Source: Rhodobacteraceae bacterium LNNU 3342 (GTDB taxonomy: Bacteria; Pseudomonadota; Alphaproteobacteria; Rhodobacterales; Rhodobacteraceae). From it: a stretch of DNA of 33,868 nucleotides. This document shows, piece by piece, positions 1 through 8,108 of the stretch. The notes under the pieces were generated by a model, which saw nothing but the letters and a program-made list of their open reading frames with translations, was not told the DNA's origin and did no database searches. A program made the position numbers and the translations under genes. How positions within the stretch are numbered: position 1 is the stretch's first letter; each line of letters begins with the position of its first letter. The DNA is taken from the NCBI GenBank assembly GCA_008711135.1, contig VUAW01000026.1, positions 1 through 33,868 of the forward strand, written 5' to 3'.

Positions 1-41
1 CAGTTTGAAGCACGATCAGCCCGCCCTGTGAATCCCTTTTG

Positions 42-503
42 TCAACACGACCTAGGTTGGTCTCCGTATACGCATTCAGCCGTAGTGTAAACGATCGCTT
101 CTCCTGGATGAGTTGTGGAAAAATCGGCGAAATCCTGCTGAGCCTCCCAGTCAACGGGAAAGCCCCCCAGCAGCCGAGCAAGGCTGATTTTTGGGTCATT
201 TTTTCCTTCGAGGATCGCCTCAACTATGTCGGGCGCGAGCAGCGTCAGGCGCAGCACTCGGGTCATGTAGGACGGCGCGATCCCTTCGCGCTCGGCCAGT
301 TCGGCGATGGTCGCGAACTCGCCCGACTCCAGCATCCGCTTCCACCGGAACGCGCGGGCCAGAGCCTTGATCAGCGCGCTGTCGGTCTTCTGTGGCTGAG
401 CGGCGCCCTCCGGCAGTTGCATCTCCTTCCGCCCGCCGCGCTTCACGACACGGAACCGGACGTGGAGTGTTACCGTATCGGGGATCGGTGCCCCGCGGGT
501 CAT
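42..503 (-). CDS. ParB-HTH-like small protein next to a serine recombinase
   Basis: This encodes about 153 aa. The central part (EFATIAELAEREGIAPSYMT, followed by RVLRLTLLAPDIVEAIL) looks like the helix-turn-helix of ParB/KorB-type DNA-binding proteins; the residues before it (FRVVKRGGRKEM) are basic. The ATG at 503 is preferred because it overlaps the TGA of the upstream recombinase fragment (ATGA), the usual sign of translational coupling. A longer reading frame would run antisense into the recombinase and has no support. From memory, short proteins of this type commonly follow serine recombinases in Rhodobacteraceae integrative elements, so a role in excision or its regulation is an inference. 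The last ~20 residues look unlike the rest, so the 3' end may be altered. Confidence 0.65.
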   Translation of the reverse strand: MTRGAPIPDTVTLHVRFRVVKRGGRKEMQLPEGAAQPQKTDSALIKALARAFRWKRMLESGEFATIAELAEREGIAPSYMTRVLRLTLLAPDIVEAILEGKNDPKISLARLLGGFPVDWEAQQDFADFSTTHPGEAIVYTTAECVYGDQPRSC

Positions 504-938
504 GCAGCTACTCCGATCTCGCCGGACAGCATCTCCCGCGCAAGATCGCCAAGGCCATCGACGCGGAGGCGGACGTTGAGCCCATCCATGCCGATGTCGA
601 CGCGCTCGACCAGCAACGCTACGATGCGCGCCTGCTCGGCGGGGAAAAGCTCGTCCCAAAGCGGATCGAGCAGCTGCAGGGCCGCACGCGCGTCGGCCTC
701 GGTGATGTTGTCAGCATGGACGCGCGCCGCCTTCCACGTCCCCGCAACGATCTCCGGCTGGCGGAACACGGCGCGGAGCTGGTCAATGACGGCGGCTTCG
801 ATCTCGCCTGCGGGCACGCGGCCAACTGGGCAGGATCCCGCTCTATGCTTCAGCACCGTCTGGCTTACGTAGTAGCGGTAGAGCCTGCCGCCCTTGCGGG
901 TATGCGTCGGCGAGAACGCGGCGCCATCGGGACCGGGC
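500..938 (-). pseudogene. Serine recombinase, C-terminal fragment
   Basis: The readable protein starts near the residues GPDGAAFSPTHTRKGGRLYR and runs through YYVSQTVL to a TGA at 500. RYYVSQ followed by a helical, acidic C-terminus (DELFPAEQARIVALLVERVD) is typical of the tail of large serine recombinases (Pin/TnpX-like: resolvase, recombinase and zinc-ribbon domains). The catalytic N-terminal resolvase domain (about 300 residues) is absent: upstream of roughly position 938 the frame meets a stop (TGA) and homology ends. The surviving piece is about 145 residues and cannot be active. It still overlaps the next gene by ATGA. The breakpoint lies just downstream of an HTH operon, so a deletion probably joined the two. 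Confidence 0.75.
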
Positions 939-980
939 CGATTGGCTGCATTGGGGACAGGCGAAGGTCAGTCGGATCAT
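843..980 (-). pseudogene. Chimeric short ORF: 5' scrap of a Cys-pair gene fused out of frame to the recombinase
   Basis: An ATG at 980 lies 15 bp after the stop of the HTH gene at 996 and opens a 45-codon frame starting MIRLTFACPQCSQSARSRW. The CxxC pair suggests the first part of a zinc-ribbon-like gene that was third in the operon. After about 15 codons the frame enters the recombinase sequence in the wrong phase and ends at TAG (843-845). I read this as the left side of a deletion junction near 938-950, not as a functional gene. The family of the lost gene is unknown. Confidence 0.35.
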
Positions 981-995
981 CCGCCGGCAGGCATG

Positions 996-1247
996 TTACT
1001 CCCGGGCCTCCTGTCCCGCGATCCAGTTCAAGATGGTGCTTTTGCGGGCGCAGATGAGCGAGCCAATCTTGAAATGCGGTAGCCCCTTCGTTGCTTCGCC
1101 AGTGAGGTAGTAGACCTTCCGGCGGTGCTTGACGTCGCCGAAAATGTACTTCGCGATTTCGTCTGCGCCGCGCAGCAGGTCATCGCCTAACGTTGCTTCG
1201 CTTGTGATCTGCGTCTTGCTGTCGATCGACCGGGAATTGTGGGTCAC
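996..1247 (-). CDS. Small helix-turn-helix DNA-binding protein
   Basis: This encodes 83 aa. The C-terminal half (YYLTGEATKGLPHFKIGSLI followed by CARKSTILNWI) has the layout of an excisionase/MerR-type winged helix-turn-helix: a short helix, 'LPHFKIGSLICAR' as the wing and recognition element, then a final helix. The ATG overlaps the stop of the upstream 243-aa gene (ATGA), so the two are co-transcribed and probably translationally coupled. It sits just upstream of a recombinase relic, where a directionality factor or element regulator would be expected; that role is inference. It is somewhat lower in GC than the surrounding chromosome-like genes, which fits acquisition by transfer. Confidence 0.7.
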   Translation of the reverse strand: MTHNSRSIDSKTQITSEATLGDDLLRGADEIAKYIFGDVKHRRKVYYLTGEATKGLPHFKIGSLICARKSTILNWIAGQEARE

Positions 1248-1975
1248 TTCGGCTCCTTTAGAGTTAGGGCTTCATGGATGAAGCGTGCGTCAAGTCCGTG
1301 CAGGCGGCGCCAAGCAGCCTTCACATGCATGCTGATGTTGATGCTGGTAGTACTGAGAGCGTCGCGATGAGCCGCCATGGCCAGCATGTAGACTGCGGTC
1401 CATTGTTTAAGGTTCTCTGGGGGCACAATCTTACGAAGCTTTGCGGGCCCTTCTGGACTGCCAAGCAGCCACGGCATCATTTGGAACGTGTCTTTGGATT
1501 TCACCAAGCCCATGATCAGGTCGGTCTGGCCGACCGCCACGTCAGGGAGAATTAGGTTGAAAGGTTGCGGGACCCGCAGAAATAGGAACTGTCGGTTGAT
1601 CAGGTCGAGGTGCCAGTCAATCTCCGATGAGCGGATCACGGCGCTGTCCTCGGGCGAGCTGGTGCCCGCAATCGATGCTGTCAGTGCACCCCAAGTGGCG
1701 GAGTTCGTTTTCGCCATCGCTTCTGAGACAATCCGGATGTTCCAAGCGAAGTGCTCGCTGATAGCTGTACCAATCGAGGCGATCAGCACGTCTTCCTCGC
1801 TCCACATTCGTTTGAAGCCTCCGTGCGCCTTTGGAACTTTTTGTGCCTGAATAGCTCCTGCAGCTTGCAAAACACGCAGACTGGGCAAAGGCATCCTTGA
1901 TGCGGCAACCGCTTCGGCGTCGCCAAAGAAGAGCGGCTCGGTCGCTTCCGTTGTGTCCCCTTCGCTGGATGTCAT
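1244..1975 (-). CDS. Uncharacterised protein with MerR-like N-terminus, first gene of HTH operon
   Basis: This encodes 243 aa of unknown family. Residues ~28-70 (LPSLRVLQAAGAIQAQKVPK, then GGFKRMWSEEDVLIASIGTA) resemble the MerR-type pattern in which a first helix and wing are followed by a 'W-x-x-x-D' start of a second helix, so DNA binding is plausible. The middle and C-terminal parts are mixed helices without a motif I recognise. No signal peptide or membrane segment is seen. The ATG at 1975 has only a weak upstream purine run (GGAACC). The stop overlaps the start of the 83-aa HTH gene. The pair looks like cargo or control genes of a former integrative element whose recombinase is truncated just downstream. 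Confidence 0.6.
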   Translation of the reverse strand: MTSSEGDTTEATEPLFFGDAEAVAASRMPLPSLRVLQAAGAIQAQKVPKAHGGFKRMWSEEDVLIASIGTAISEHFAWNIRIVSEAMAKTNSATWGALTASIAGTSSPEDSAVIRSSEIDWHLDLINRQFLFLRVPQPFNLILPDVAVGQTDLIMGLVKSKDTFQMMPWLLGSPEGPAKLRKIVPPENLKQWTAVYMLAMAAHRDALSTTSINISMHVKAAWRRLHGLDARFIHEALTLKEPK

Positions 1976-2522
1976 TGTTGTTGGTTCCGATCATGAACAA
2001 GTATCTGACAGATGCCACAAACTGTTTCAACTGCACCTGATACATTTCGTATCCGATCTACAGGGCCTTTGACAACTAGTGCCAGAGCTTCCTTCCAAAC
2101 GCAGCGGGCCGGACGCTAATTAACCGGCAATGGCACCGGAGACATGTACGACTAGCAGGGCTGCAGATGCGGGAAAGCATCATGCAGCGTTTTCGAAAAC
2201 CTTCGATTCTTCGCCGGTGTCGTTTCTGTTAAGCGTCAAGCCTCTCCAATGCGGTCTTGTGCATTGACCAGCTGCGATGGCGTTCGACCATGCCGGACAT
2301 CGGGAGCTGATCTCAGCGTTTCTGGACGCACTCGAGGGCAAGGCTCCGCTTGGCGGTCGACCTGTCCGACCTCATCGAGACGCGACAGCTGATAGACGCA
2401 CTGACTGAAAGCCACAGCTCAAAGTGACCATCACTTTTGCCCAATACGGCACCGACGCCTGCCCTTCTGATCAGGTCAGGGCCGCCCCTCGCGTGCGCTG
2501 ATGTCCGGACAGCCTGAAGAGG
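1976..2522. other. Gene-poor stretch holding one oxidoreductase scrap
   Basis: There is no intact gene on either strand. The part nearest 1975 must hold the promoter of the minus-strand HTH operon, but I see no clear -35/-10 pair. The only recognisable content is the Gfo/Idh/MocA remnant at 2283-2427, listed separately. Confidence 0.6.
2283..2427 (+). pseudogene. C-terminal scrap of a Gfo/Idh/MocA-family oxidoreductase, frameshifted
   Basis: In one frame the sequence reads FDHAGHRELISAFLDALEGK. After a shift near 2335 the next frame reads VDLSDLIETRQLIDALTESH and stops at 2425-2427. The order H-x-x-x-I-x-x-F-(hydrophobic)-x-A-(I/L)-E-G, then a helix with 'LIDAL..S', is the standard C-terminal end of NAD(P)-dependent Gfo/Idh/MocA dehydrogenases of sugars and inositols. 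Only the last ~48 residues remain, with no dinucleotide fold, so this is a relic. The match is by eye to the family pattern. Confidence 0.6.
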
Positions 2523-3557
2523 TCAATCGTAGCCCGTCATCTCCAGATACCCGACGCCGGTATGGCTGCCTGTTACCCTCACCGGCCCCTCCCAATAAGG
2601 TACCGAGGTTTGCATCCAGGCGTCGGGGTTCAGGGCCGCCACCGTCACATCGACACCCTGCGCAGGCAGGCTGACCTGCCACGTCGTTGGCACCTGCCGT
2701 CCCGCCACACTGTGATGCCTCAAGGGCCTAGCGGTAAAGGCTCCGTCAGCAAAAGCGGTGGCCTGTCCACCGGCAGTGATCCACGTCGCGGAGGTGTAAT
2801 CCATGCTCCCGCGCAAGACAAAGCCCATCAGCTTGTTGCCATCATCAAAGGTGAGCGAGAACCAGTCCCAGCCCTGCTGATCCTCGGCCAACGGCTGAGA
2901 TGACCATTCCCGGTCCAGCCATGCGGTTCCGGTAACGGGAACATCGCCTTCCGGCAGGGAGAGCGTGCCGGACAGCTCGAAGAAGGGCTGAGAGTAGTAA
3001 TAGCTGGCCTGCCCCGCGGCGGATTTGACTGAGTAGCCCTCCTGCCCGTGCCGGACCAGGGGGCCGGACGCACGCAGCCGGACATCATAGGCAAAATCAG
3101 CCCCAGAGGCCGTCAGCCGCAGGTTGTCGAAATTGTGCCCTTCCATGAGCCAGTCATCGATCCAGGCCGAGAATGGTTTTGCCTGCACCCCCGCCTGTCC
3201 AATGCCGCCTCGGGCCAGGCGCTCGGCCACATGATGCGCCTCAGGCGTGGTGACGGCCGCATGCCCCATCCAGAGCTGCGGCGTTTCCCACCCTTCCCCG
3301 CCGCGCGGTGCCAAGGCCGAACGGAACAGTGTCCATTGCAGCCCATAAGGCGTGCCATCCGGACCGGCCATGTTGGCGGTCAGATACCACCATTCGATCC
3401 GATAGTCCGGATGGGGGCCGTGATCGGCCGGAAACTCCAGCGCCCGTCCGGGAGCCGGTTGTGCAAAATTCTCGGCCTGCGTGCCGAGACCGGCAAATCC
3501 TTGGCCCAGCGCCGCCACCGGAAGAAGCAGAAGAAAGACCAGCGCCTTAACGTTCAT
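2523..3557 (-). CDS. AttH-like secreted lipocalin-fold protein (CrtC superfamily)
   Basis: This encodes 344 aa. It starts with a signal peptide (MNVKALVFLLLLPVAALG, cleavage near residue 18-20), so it is exported. Family marks are the EWWY block at ~51-54 (HPDYRIEWWYLTANM), and the WLDREWSSQPL and GWDWFSLTFDDG blocks of the second half. These are characteristic of the AttH / carotenoid 1,2-hydratase superfamily with two lipocalin-like domains. The chosen ATG at 3557 overlaps the stop of the permease gene by about 11 bp; a longer frame would run into the permease. It is the third gene of an ATPase-permease-AttH operon, matching the att-type ABC cluster of Agrobacterium. The substrate is unknown. 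The context suggests it binds or modifies a lipid-like molecule handled by the transporter. Confidence 0.85.
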   Translation of the reverse strand: MNVKALVFLLLLPVAALGQGFAGLGTQAENFAQPAPGRALEFPADHGPHPDYRIEWWYLTANMAGPDGTPYGLQWTLFRSALAPRGGEGWETPQLWMGHAAVTTPEAHHVAERLARGGIGQAGVQAKPFSAWIDDWLMEGHNFDNLRLTASGADFAYDVRLRASGPLVRHGQEGYSVKSAAGQASYYYSQPFFELSGTLSLPEGDVPVTGTAWLDREWSSQPLAEDQQGWDWFSLTFDDGNKLMGFVLRGSMDYTSATWITAGGQATAFADGAFTARPLRHHSVAGRQVPTTWQVSLPAQGVDVTVAALNPDAWMQTSVPYWEGPVRVTGSHTGVGYLEMTGYD

Positions 3558-5934
3558 GTCGGAACACCCCCAACAGCTGCGAGGGCGGCGTCCGCGACAG
3601 CCGCCAGGCCGGCCACAGCGCCGCAATGGCTGCCGCCAGCAGCGCCAGCATTCCAAGCTTTAGGTAATCAAGCGGAAAGAGATACATCGGAAGCCGCCAG
3701 CCAAAGGCCTCAACATTGACGACGGCGAGCAGGGCCCAAGCGAGGGCCAGCCCCAGCGGCAGGGCCAACGCCCCTGTCAGCGACGCCAGCACCAAGGCCC
3801 GCAGCAGGTCCAGCGCGGCCAGCCTACGCCGCGTCAGCCCCAGCGCCCAGACCGGCGCCAGCTGCGGCAGCCGCATCGCGGCCAAGGTCAGCAGGCTCAT
3901 CAGGATGGCAAAGCCTGCAACGGCCAGTGTCAGTACGTTCAGCGCTGCGGTTACCGTAAATGTTCGTTCGAAGACGGCCAAAGAGGCCGCCTTGATCGCG
4001 GCCTGATCGATCATCGCGCTCTCCGCCACCCCGGCCTCCTCGCGCAAGCGCTCCCGCAGGGCCGCAACCCGATTGGGGTCGACGCGAAGCCCAAACTGCC
4101 GGGCGGTGACATCAGGGAACAGCCTGCGAAACAGATCCTCGGTCAGGATGACCTGACCGACGGGATTGCCGTAATCACCGTAGATGCCTAGCACCGGAAG
4201 GTTGACATCCTGACCCACAGCGATGTCGGCCCCCAGTTCCAGACCTGCCCGCCGATACATCTGCTCGTTGATCAGCACGCCGTCACCCCGCGCCAGACGG
4301 TCCCAAACATCCGGAGAAGCGCGCAGGAGCTGCCAGTTGTCACGATAGGTGGCATGATCGCGCACGCCAAGAACCTCCCCAAGCATACCGGCGATCTGAT
4401 GGTTTACGCTCAGCAGTGGCAGTATTGCGTCGGCATGGCCGGTTGCGGCTGCGGTGATGGCGGCCGCCTGCGCTGGATCCTCAATCCTGACATACAGTTC
4501 CGACGCCAGTCGTTGATCCAGGAACCCGACAAAGGTCAGCCGGAAGGAGGAGACCATGGTAGATACACCCACGTTTGCCGCCATTGCCAGCATCAGCGCC
4601 ATCAGCGCCAGCGAAAGGCCCGGCACCTGCTGGCGCGTATCGGCCCAGAACCACTGGGTCACTGGCGCCCTCGCCCGCTTCTCGGCACAGGACAACAGCC
4701 ACGTCAGCAGCGGCGGCAAGGCGAGCGCCCCGCCGATCAACAGGGCCCCCAACATGGCGAACCCGGCCAGAAGCCCCTGCCCCCAGATCGCCAAGGCTGC
4801 GGAAACGAGGAGCAGGCCCATCGCCAACACGAACTTCCCTCGCTGGAGCTGGGACATGCTGAGAGCTCGCGGATGCGCCCCGCTCAGCAGGGGCATCCGC
4901 GCCAGCGACCACAGCGCACCGCTGGCGGCGACAGCCGTTCCGAGCAGCGCTATGGCCAGTCCGGACAACCACCAGACCGGGCGCAGCGTCATCTGCCCAG
5001 ATACGTCAGCCCCATAAAGTCCGCGCAGGGTGGCCGCCACATCAGGCAGGAGAGCCGCCGCAATGACATAGCCCATCGCAACGCCGATCGCGCCCGCAAT
5101 CAAGGCCAGCACTGCCAGTTCCAACGCCATCAAGACGATCAACCGTCCCAAGGGGGCACCCAGCGCCCTCAGAGTGCGCACCATGGGCCGGCGCTGCTCG
5201 AACGCCAGCCCGATCGCGCCATGCACGATGAACAGCCCCACGGCGAAGGACAGAAGGCCAAAGGCAGTCAGGTTCAAGTGGAAACTGTCTGTCAACTGGG
5301 CGACGTCGTTGCCATCTTGTGGTGCGAGCAAGCTCAAGTTGGCGGCTACCTCGGTCAGTGGCCGGCGGCTAAAGGGTTGATCAGGTACCACGATCAGACG
5401 GTCAATCTGCCCGGGGCGGTCCAGTAAGCGCTGTGCCAACCCGATGTCGGTGATTGCTGTATTGGGTGCCACATCCACGGCAACAACACCCTGCACATCG
5501 GTATCAGGCAGCTGCGCAAGCGTGTTCTGGTGCGCGAATATCTGACCTGGCCCTGACAGAAAGGCCGTGAGATCGCCTCCGCTGTCGGCGCTGATCGGGC
5601 TAAGGCCCCGGGGGGCCGTCAACGGCTCCAGCCCGATGATCCGTACGGAGCCCAAGCGCCCCTCAATTACCGGCGAGACCATCCACCCTGCCCTTCGCAG
5701 CGCGATATAGGTCTGCTGGGACATCGCCCCACCATCCCGGGCCGTGATCTGGGCAAACTGACCCTCGCCCAAGGTCGCGGCTGCGGCGTCGTAGCTGGCG
5801 CGCGCCTCCGCATTGATCGCCTGCACGCCAGACCACAGCGCCGTCGCCAGAGCCAGCCCGACCAAAAGCGTCAGCAGCTGCAGAGGGTTGCGCCGCCAAT
5901 GTGACGCCAGCGCGGACAGGATGACGGCGGTCAC
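3547..5934 (-). CDS. FtsX/MacB-type ABC transporter permease
   Basis: This encodes 795 aa. It has the layout of large FtsX permeases: a first membrane helix near residues 20-37, a periplasmic domain of ~190 residues, a helix bundle at roughly 225-420, a second helix pair and periplasmic domain at ~440-650, and three C-terminal helices ending in a short cytoplasmic tail. Such permeases do not move substrates through the membrane in the classic way; family members extract or deliver lipids, lipoproteins or peptides using force from the ATPase. Translation starts with GTG at 5934, overlapping the ATPase stop (GTGA). It overlaps the AttH-like gene by 11 bp at its own end. All three genes are therefore coupled and probably made in fixed ratio. 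Confidence 0.9.
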   Translation of the reverse strand: MTAVILSALASHWRRNPLQLLTLLVGLALATALWSGVQAINAEARASYDAAAATLGEGQFAQITARDGGAMSQQTYIALRRAGWMVSPVIEGRLGSVRIIGLEPLTAPRGLSPISADSGGDLTAFLSGPGQIFAHQNTLAQLPDTDVQGVVAVDVAPNTAITDIGLAQRLLDRPGQIDRLIVVPDQPFSRRPLTEVAANLSLLAPQDGNDVAQLTDSFHLNLTAFGLLSFAVGLFIVHGAIGLAFEQRRPMVRTLRALGAPLGRLIVLMALELAVLALIAGAIGVAMGYVIAAALLPDVAATLRGLYGADVSGQMTLRPVWWLSGLAIALLGTAVAASGALWSLARMPLLSGAHPRALSMSQLQRGKFVLAMGLLLVSAALAIWGQGLLAGFAMLGALLIGGALALPPLLTWLLSCAEKRARAPVTQWFWADTRQQVPGLSLALMALMLAMAANVGVSTMVSSFRLTFVGFLDQRLASELYVRIEDPAQAAAITAAATGHADAILPLLSVNHQIAGMLGEVLGVRDHATYRDNWQLLRASPDVWDRLARGDGVLINEQMYRRAGLELGADIAVGQDVNLPVLGIYGDYGNPVGQVILTEDLFRRLFPDVTARQFGLRVDPNRVAALRERLREEAGVAESAMIDQAAIKAASLAVFERTFTVTAALNVLTLAVAGFAILMSLLTLAAMRLPQLAPVWALGLTRRRLAALDLLRALVLASLTGALALPLGLALAWALLAVVNVEAFGWRLPMYLFPLDYLKLGMLALLAAAIAALWPAWRLSRTPPSQLLGVFRHER

Positions 5935-6581
5935 GCCAGACGCCCTCCCTGCAGGTGCAGCCGGCGCGGAAGGCGCCCCGCCAACCGCTCGGAATGGGTC
6001 ACCAGGATCAGGCCGGCACCAGTTTCCGCAACCAGATCCTGCAACAGGGTAAGAACCGTGTCCGCTGTTGCCTCGTCCAGATTGCCCGTTGGCTCATCCG
6101 CCAAGACCAGGTGCGGCTGCGGCGCAAGCGTGCGGGCAATTGCCACGCGCTGCTGCTGACCACCGGACAGCTGCTCAGGGTACTTGTGCAGATGATCGCT
6201 CAGCCCGAGACGATCAGCCAATGTCCGGGCGCGGTTCTTGTCATACCGCCCCGCAAGCCGCGCCTGGAACGCGATATTGGCAGCCACCGTCAACGAGGGA
6301 ATGAGGTTGAACTGCTGGAAGATCACGCCAACCCTGCCCCGCCGGAAACCCGCGCGTCCTGCATCGTCGAGGGGAGTCAGATCAATGCCATCGAGCGCAA
6401 CCATGCCGCCATCTGCTGTGTCCAGCCCACCAACCAGATGCAGCAGCGTGCTTTTGCCCGAGCCTGACTCGCCCGTCAGTGCCAGCATCTCGCCCCGCTC
6501 AAGTTCAAAGGAGACGCCACGCAGTACCGGCGCAGGGGATCCCGAGTAGGTTTTGGTTACATCACAAAGGCGCAGCAGCAT
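5931..6581 (-). CDS. ABC transporter ATP-binding protein, LolD/MacB type
   Basis: This encodes 216 aa with a complete nucleotide-binding domain: Walker A GESGSGKST (~37-45), Q-loop at VIFQQFN (~87-92), signature LSGGQQQR (138-145), Walker B LVLADEPTGN (158-167) and H-loop histidine in LVTHSE (~196). The FQQFNLIPSLTV and DEPTGNLD blocks place it with the LolD/MacB/FtsE group that works with FtsX-type permeases. The ATG at 6581 was chosen because a good ribosome site (AAGAAGG, ~7 bp upstream) precedes it; an upstream ATG at 6662 would add 27 residues without homology. It is the first gene of the operon and its stop overlaps the permease start. It should energise the neighbouring permease from the cytoplasmic face. 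Confidence 0.92.
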   Translation of the reverse strand: MLLRLCDVTKTYSGSPAPVLRGVSFELERGEMLALTGESGSGKSTLLHLVGGLDTADGGMVALDGIDLTPLDDAGRAGFRRGRVGVIFQQFNLIPSLTVAANIAFQARLAGRYDKNRARTLADRLGLSDHLHKYPEQLSGGQQQRVAIARTLAPQPHLVLADEPTGNLDEATADTVLTLLQDLVAETGAGLILVTHSERLAGRLPRRLHLQGGRLA

Positions 6582-7396
6582 CAGGTATCCTTCTTCACGC
6601 GCGAGTCTGGCCATCGCACGCAACACAAAGGTAGCAGCCCGGCGGCAGTTCCCAGAGGTCACGCTGATGCGTCAAACTGCTTCAGGGGAAGCCAGCCAGG
6701 GCATGGCCGCTCAACGAGCCTTTCAAACGCTCCTCGCGGTCTGCTGTCGGAACGGCCGAAACGAAATGACCCCCCACCCCCTCATTTCGTTTCGAGGCCC
6801 TTTTTGACCTCAAAGGTCCTGCACTTGCTGGGTTCGGCTCGAAACGAAATGGGTGTTGTTCTTTCTGCCGCCAGGGAAGCGCCACCCCCGAACCAATCTC
6901 GAAGGATCTGGAGTGACAAAAGGACCCCATCGGAGCCTAAAAAAGGCGTGGCGTCTCGACGAGCGTACTTCGAAACAGGGATTACCGGCCATACGGAAGG
7001 TAAGCCCCCAAGCCCAGACGGGTGGCCGACTTCGATGTTTTGGTCCTGCCTCGTGCCCCCGGAGCTACTGCAGCCAGCAGAGGGCGTGACAGGTGCAGGC
7101 GACTGCTCTCGATCGAGCGAAGTTCTTGTTGCTTTTGTGCAGACGGCAAGCTTAAGCGCAGCTTGAGTCGAGACGGCCTGTGAATTGCACGGGCATTGAG
7201 TAACGTCTTTTGCGTCATCTGCGGTTGAACCGCATCCCTGCACGCAAGGTCCGACATGAACCAAACGCTTGTGCCGGCCGATGCTGTTCACCGCCACAAG
7301 TGTCTCCATCGGATGTTATGGTAAGCGGTTTGCAAAGCCGGAAGTCGCGCCGCGGTTGTGCTATGGACGCCGAAGGCAGAGAAGCGTTCTTCTAAT
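6582..7396. other. 815-bp stretch without a supported gene
   Basis: Several open frames exist on both strands here, but none shows a family pattern, a convincing ribosome site or consistent codon bias. The stretch should contain the promoter of the ATPase-permease-AttH operon (reading leftwards). Its one clear structure is the threefold 12-14-bp motif around 6758-6851. Confidence 0.6.
6758..6851. repeat. Three copies of a GAAACGAAATG motif in alternating orientation
   Basis: Copy 1 (GAAACGAAATGA, 6758-6769) and copy 2 (TCATTTCGTTTC, 6782-6793) form a perfect 12-bp inverted repeat around a C-rich 12-nt spacer. Copy 2 extended to CATTTCGTTTCGAG (6783-6796) pairs over 14 bp with copy 3, CTCGAAACGAAATG (6838-6851). 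Three copies in 94 bp is unlikely by chance. It could be an operator for the leftward ABC operon (whose first gene starts at 6581), a processed hairpin, or remnant transposon ends. I cannot assign it to a known regulator. Confidence 0.6.
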
Positions 7397-7813
7397 TCAG
7401 ACACGCTGGCAGATGAAAGTGCTTACCCTGATTGAGTCACGACTATCGCCTGTGTTTGTGCTTCCATACAACTGCGATATCCCGCCGCGGTAATTTTTAT
7501 AGTCGAAAAACAATGATCCTCCGAGGTAATCCATACAAGCTTCGTACGTAGAAAAATCATTTTTCATGCAAGAGACGTTTTCTGGTGAGGAAATCTCCAC
7601 CACACGGGCCACTGTCTCTGTCGTTAGGCGCCCATTGGCGACCTTAAGAAAGAACGGATCGTCAGGACGAAAATTTCTTAGTGCCCAGCCTCTGTTTTCC
7701 CACTTAAGCCCTGCATCTTCTGTGTACTGGCAAGCCAGAGTATAGCTTTCTTGCGCATTCGCCGGCAGTGCTAGAGCTGCCAAGACTACTGCAAGTACCA
7801 AATTTCTTGTCAT
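7397..7813 (-). CDS. Secreted protein of unknown function
   Basis: This encodes about 138 aa. It begins with a clear Sec signal peptide (MTRNLVLAVVLAALALPANA, then QESY), so the mature protein of ~118 residues is periplasmic or secreted. Three cysteines in the mature part before a final ICQRV (CQYTED, SCMKND, EACMDYL) could form two disulfides. I do not recognise the family. The start at about 7813 follows an A-rich stretch (AAAGAAAA) that may serve as the ribosome site; the open frame extends further upstream but without a plausible secreted start. Base composition is clearly more AT-rich than neighbouring genes, which suggests recent acquisition. It stands alone, with gene-poor DNA on both sides. 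Confidence 0.6.
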   Translation of the reverse strand: MTRNLVLAVVLAALALPANAQESYTLACQYTEDAGLKWENRGWALRNFRPDDPFFLKVANGRLTTETVARVVEISSPENVSCMKNDFSTYEACMDYLGGSLFFDYKNYRGGISQLYGSTNTGDSRDSIRVSTFICQRV

Positions 7814-8053
7814 AATTTTCTTTATGAAACGGAATATGATTCGGCTGCGAGCCGTCATCATTAATGACGCAGCTTCAGTCGCCTCTTCAATAGCGCCAGA
7901 GGAATACCAAAAGAAAAACATCAAGAGAGGCCGTCAGAGGACGTGCGGCTCATCGTAGAGATCTGCGAAGAATAGCGGTCGTGTTCCAGGAATTTTGCGC
8001 GCATGGAAAGGCCCCGGCAGCATCCCGCGTGTCGAGGCCTTGTGCCGAGTACG
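7814..8053. other. Intergenic DNA left of the IS3-family element
   Basis: No gene is supported. The minus-strand frame entering from the right would continue a ~103-codon frame across the IS3 insertion point if the element and one target copy were removed, but that frame has no recognisable family. Confidence 0.45.
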
Positions 8054-8108
8054 CAGATGTATTGACCCAGTGAAAATCTGCTCATGCTACAAGGAGTAAA
8101 ACGTAGCG

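Noticed and set aside
39-872. 277-codon plus-strand frame over the recombinase tail
   Set aside because: Low-complexity Ser/Arg/Ala composition and opposite to a family-typical protein.
4354-5427. 357-codon plus-strand open frame, rich in Gln/His/Arg
   Set aside because: Antisense to the FtsX permease; composition is what a reversed membrane protein gene produces.
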